Shown here: positions 15,197 through 16,730 of the stretch, one piece after another
Numbering within the stretch: the stretch's first letter is position 1
Layout: each line of letters begins with the position of its first letter
Source of the DNA: CAYMLL01 sp964390645
Lineage (GTDB): Bacteria; Planctomycetota; UBA8108
Length of the DNA: 16,730 nt
Reading direction: 5' to 3'
Assembly: GCA_964390645.1 (NCBI GenBank)
Contig: CAYMLL010000164.1
Location: forward strand, 1-16,730
The notes under the pieces: generated by a model
Seen by the model: the letters and a program-made list of their open reading frames with translations, nothing else
Told to the model about the DNA's origin: nothing
Database searches by the model: none
Translations under genes and position numbers: made by a program

Positions 15197-16730
15197 GGCA
15201 CGATCTCCCCATCCCTCTGCGCGGACCCGGGAGCACCGAAGCGACCGCCGGTGGATTCGGCGAACGACGCGATCACCGGAACGACCACGAGAGTCAGCAC
15301 CGTCGACGAAATCAGCCCGGCGATGACGGTGATCGCCAGCGGGGCCCGGATCTCCCCTCCGTCACCGCTACCGAGCATCCACTCGAGCCCGGGGACTCCG
15401 ACGAAGATGCCGGTCAGGGGCAGCAGGCCGAGAATCGTCGTCGAGGACGTCATCAGGATCGGCCGCAAGCGCAACTCGCCGGCGCGCAGGAGAGCATCGC
15501 GCAGCGCCAGCCCGCTCTTCTGCAACTGGTTGGCGGTGTCCACCAGCACGATCGCATTGTTCACGACGATACCGGCCAGAACTATCATCCCGATGAAGAC
15601 AATGATGCTCAGCGGTATCTCCAGAAGCCAGAGAACCGGAATCACACCGACGAAAGCAAGGGGCACCGAGGCGATGATCACGATCGGTTGAGTGAAGGAC
15701 TCGAACTGCATCGCCATGACGACGAAGACCAGAAAGATCGCGAGGATGAGAGCACGACGCAGACTGCTCGAGGAGCGTTGCATCTCCTCGTGCTGTCCGC
15801 CAAAGTCGACGTCGAAGTCGAGTGGGCGCTCGACGCTATCGAGAATCTCCGCCACCCGCTCCGTCGCCGCGCCGAGGCTCATGCCGGCCAGGTTCGCGCT
15901 CACGACGCCGGCGCGCTGATGCCCGATGCGACGGATTTCGGCCGGGCCGTCGACGACCGGAAGACTCTCATCCACGGACGTTCGGCGACGCACGTCGCGC
16001 AACCGGAACTCGCGATCGGCTCCCGGATTGACGATGAGATTATCGAGCTCGACGAGCGAGTCCCGGTTCGACTCCTTCAGACGCACGCGAATCGGAACCT
16101 TGCGGTCGCCGACCGAGAAGTGCGTCCTCACCTCGCCGAGGAGCTTGCGCCGAAGCACATCGCCGACCTGGAGCGGGCTGCTCCCGTAGCGAAGGAGCAG
16201 CACGCGATCAGGAAGCACCCTGACCTCCGGCGAGCCCCGCGCCAGGTTCGATCGCACGTCCTTGATCTCCTCGATCTGTCGCATACGAGACTCGAGATCC
16301 CGCACGACACGCTCGAGCCCACCGAGATCACGTCCCCGCACCTCGACCTCGATCGGTGTCTTGAAGCTGAAGAGGACGGGATTGTGGAACTCGACCGTCT
16401 CGAACGCCGCGTCATCGAGAACCTCCCGCAAGCGAGCCTTGAGCTTCTCTTCGGTCTCTTCCGGATCTCCCGAACGATTCAGACGCACCAGCAGCTTGGC
16501 GGTATGATCGCCGTCGTCACCCGCGGTGACATCATCCTTCTCGACACCGATCGTTGTCGTCAGCGCAGCAATCTCCGGAAAGCGCTCCTTGTCGAGCAGC
16601 ACGTTCTCCCACAGCTTGACAACTGAATCGGTCTTGTCGAGACGCGTGGCCCGCGGCAACCGTACCTCGACCGTGAACTCGCCCTGGTGAACCTCGGGAA
16701 TCAACTCACTGTCGAGGTCACCGAGAAACC
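15193..16730 (-). CDS. RND efflux permease, C-terminal half (5' end outside window)
   Basis: The frame is open from the window edge (first full codon at 16728) to TGA at 15193-15195, giving 511 visible residues. They begin FLGDLDSELIPEVHQGEFT, the typical start of the second large periplasmic loop of RND permeases. That loop (porter and docking parts) is followed by the C-terminal membrane helices: ALILAIFLVFVVMAMQFES, IVIIASVPLAFVGVIPVLWLL, FIGMIVLAGIVVNNAIVLVD, then LRLRPILMTSSTTILGLLPL and a last helix before the short tail. The apparent start at 16704 is an internal TTG and not real. The stop overlaps the GTG of the next RND gene by four bases (GTGA), so the two permeases are translationally coupled. 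They could form a mixed trimer, as MdtB and MdtC do. The membrane-fusion protein and outer-membrane channel would be upstream, beyond the window. Confidence 0.93.
   Translation of the reverse strand, partial: FLGDLDSELIPEVHQGEFTVEVRLPRATRLDKTDSVVKLWENVLLDKERFPEIAALTTTIGVEKDDVTAGDDGDHTAKLLVRLNRSGDPEETEEKLKARLREVLDDAAFETVEFHNPVLFSFKTPIEVEVRGRDLGGLERVVRDLESRMRQIEEIKDVRSNLARGSPEVRVLPDRVLLLRYGSSPLQVGDVLRRKLLGEVRTHFSVGDRKVPIRVRLKESNRDSLVELDNLIVNPGADREFRLRDVRRRTSVDESLPVVDGPAEIRRIGHQRAGVVSANLAGMSLGAATERVAEILDSVERPLDFDVDFGGQHEEMQRSSSSLRRALILAIFLVFVVMAMQFESFTQPIVIIASVPLAFVGVIPVLWLLEIPLSIIVFIGMIVLAGIVVNNAIVLVDTANQLQKSGLALRDALLRAGELRLRPILMTSSTTILGLLPLTGIFVGVPGLEWMLGSGDGGEIRAPLAITVIAGLISSTVLTLVVVPVIASFAESTGGRFGAPGSAQRDGEIVP

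Overview
The window reads as high-GC DNA from a Planctomycetota-type bacterium, probably a metagenome-derived genome. No single gene proves this. The combination is typical of planctomycetes: a secreted lamin-tail/CotH protein ending in a dockerin-like tail, a monohaem cytochrome c fused to a copper type II monooxygenase-like domain, a very long FG-GAP/ASPIC/redoxin/TPR protein, and paired exported amidohydrolases. All assignments come from reading motifs; no database search was run.

Layout, left to right. Bases 1-117 hold the 3' end of a plus-strand gene whose product ends in perfect AQDSGP repeats. It converges on a HinT-like histidine-triad gene (122-457, minus). Divergent from hinT is the cytochrome c/PHM-like copper protein (595-1842, plus). 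It converges on a minus-strand block of three genes, transcribed from about 8445 down to 1915. The first is a secreted amidohydrolase (7120-8445). The second is a paralogue that has lost most metal-ligand positions (5897-7123, ATGA-coupled to the first). The third is a 1296-codon FG-GAP/ASPIC-UnbV/thioredoxin-fold/TPR gene (1915-5802). A 311-base divergent gap (8446-8756) carries a TATAAT and two GC hairpins. It leads to the lamin-tail/CotH/IPT/dockerin surface protein (8757-12044, plus). That gene overlaps by 20 bases the end of a minus-strand pair of RND efflux permeases (12025-15196 and 15193-16730). The pair is GTGA-coupled and the upstream permease runs off the window.

The main result is at 3973-3975. 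The long FG-GAP/ASPIC gene is interrupted once, by an in-frame TGA, and the same reading frame continues with the same protein family. Directly after the TGA lies a perfect 6-bp hairpin (GCGGCA/TGCCGC) with a GGTCG loop that starts 18 bases downstream, which matches the layout of a bacterial selenocysteine insertion element. The gene is therefore a candidate new selenoprotein of 1295 residues with Sec at position 610. A nonsense mutation or sequence error remains possible, because the second RND permease carries a clear frameshift near its 5' end.

Functionally the window is envelope-oriented. Most products carry a signal peptide or membrane helices, and several have redox or metal features (haem plus two copper sites, a CxxC redoxin, the possible Sec). 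The RND pair would need a membrane-fusion protein and outer-membrane factor encoded outside the window.
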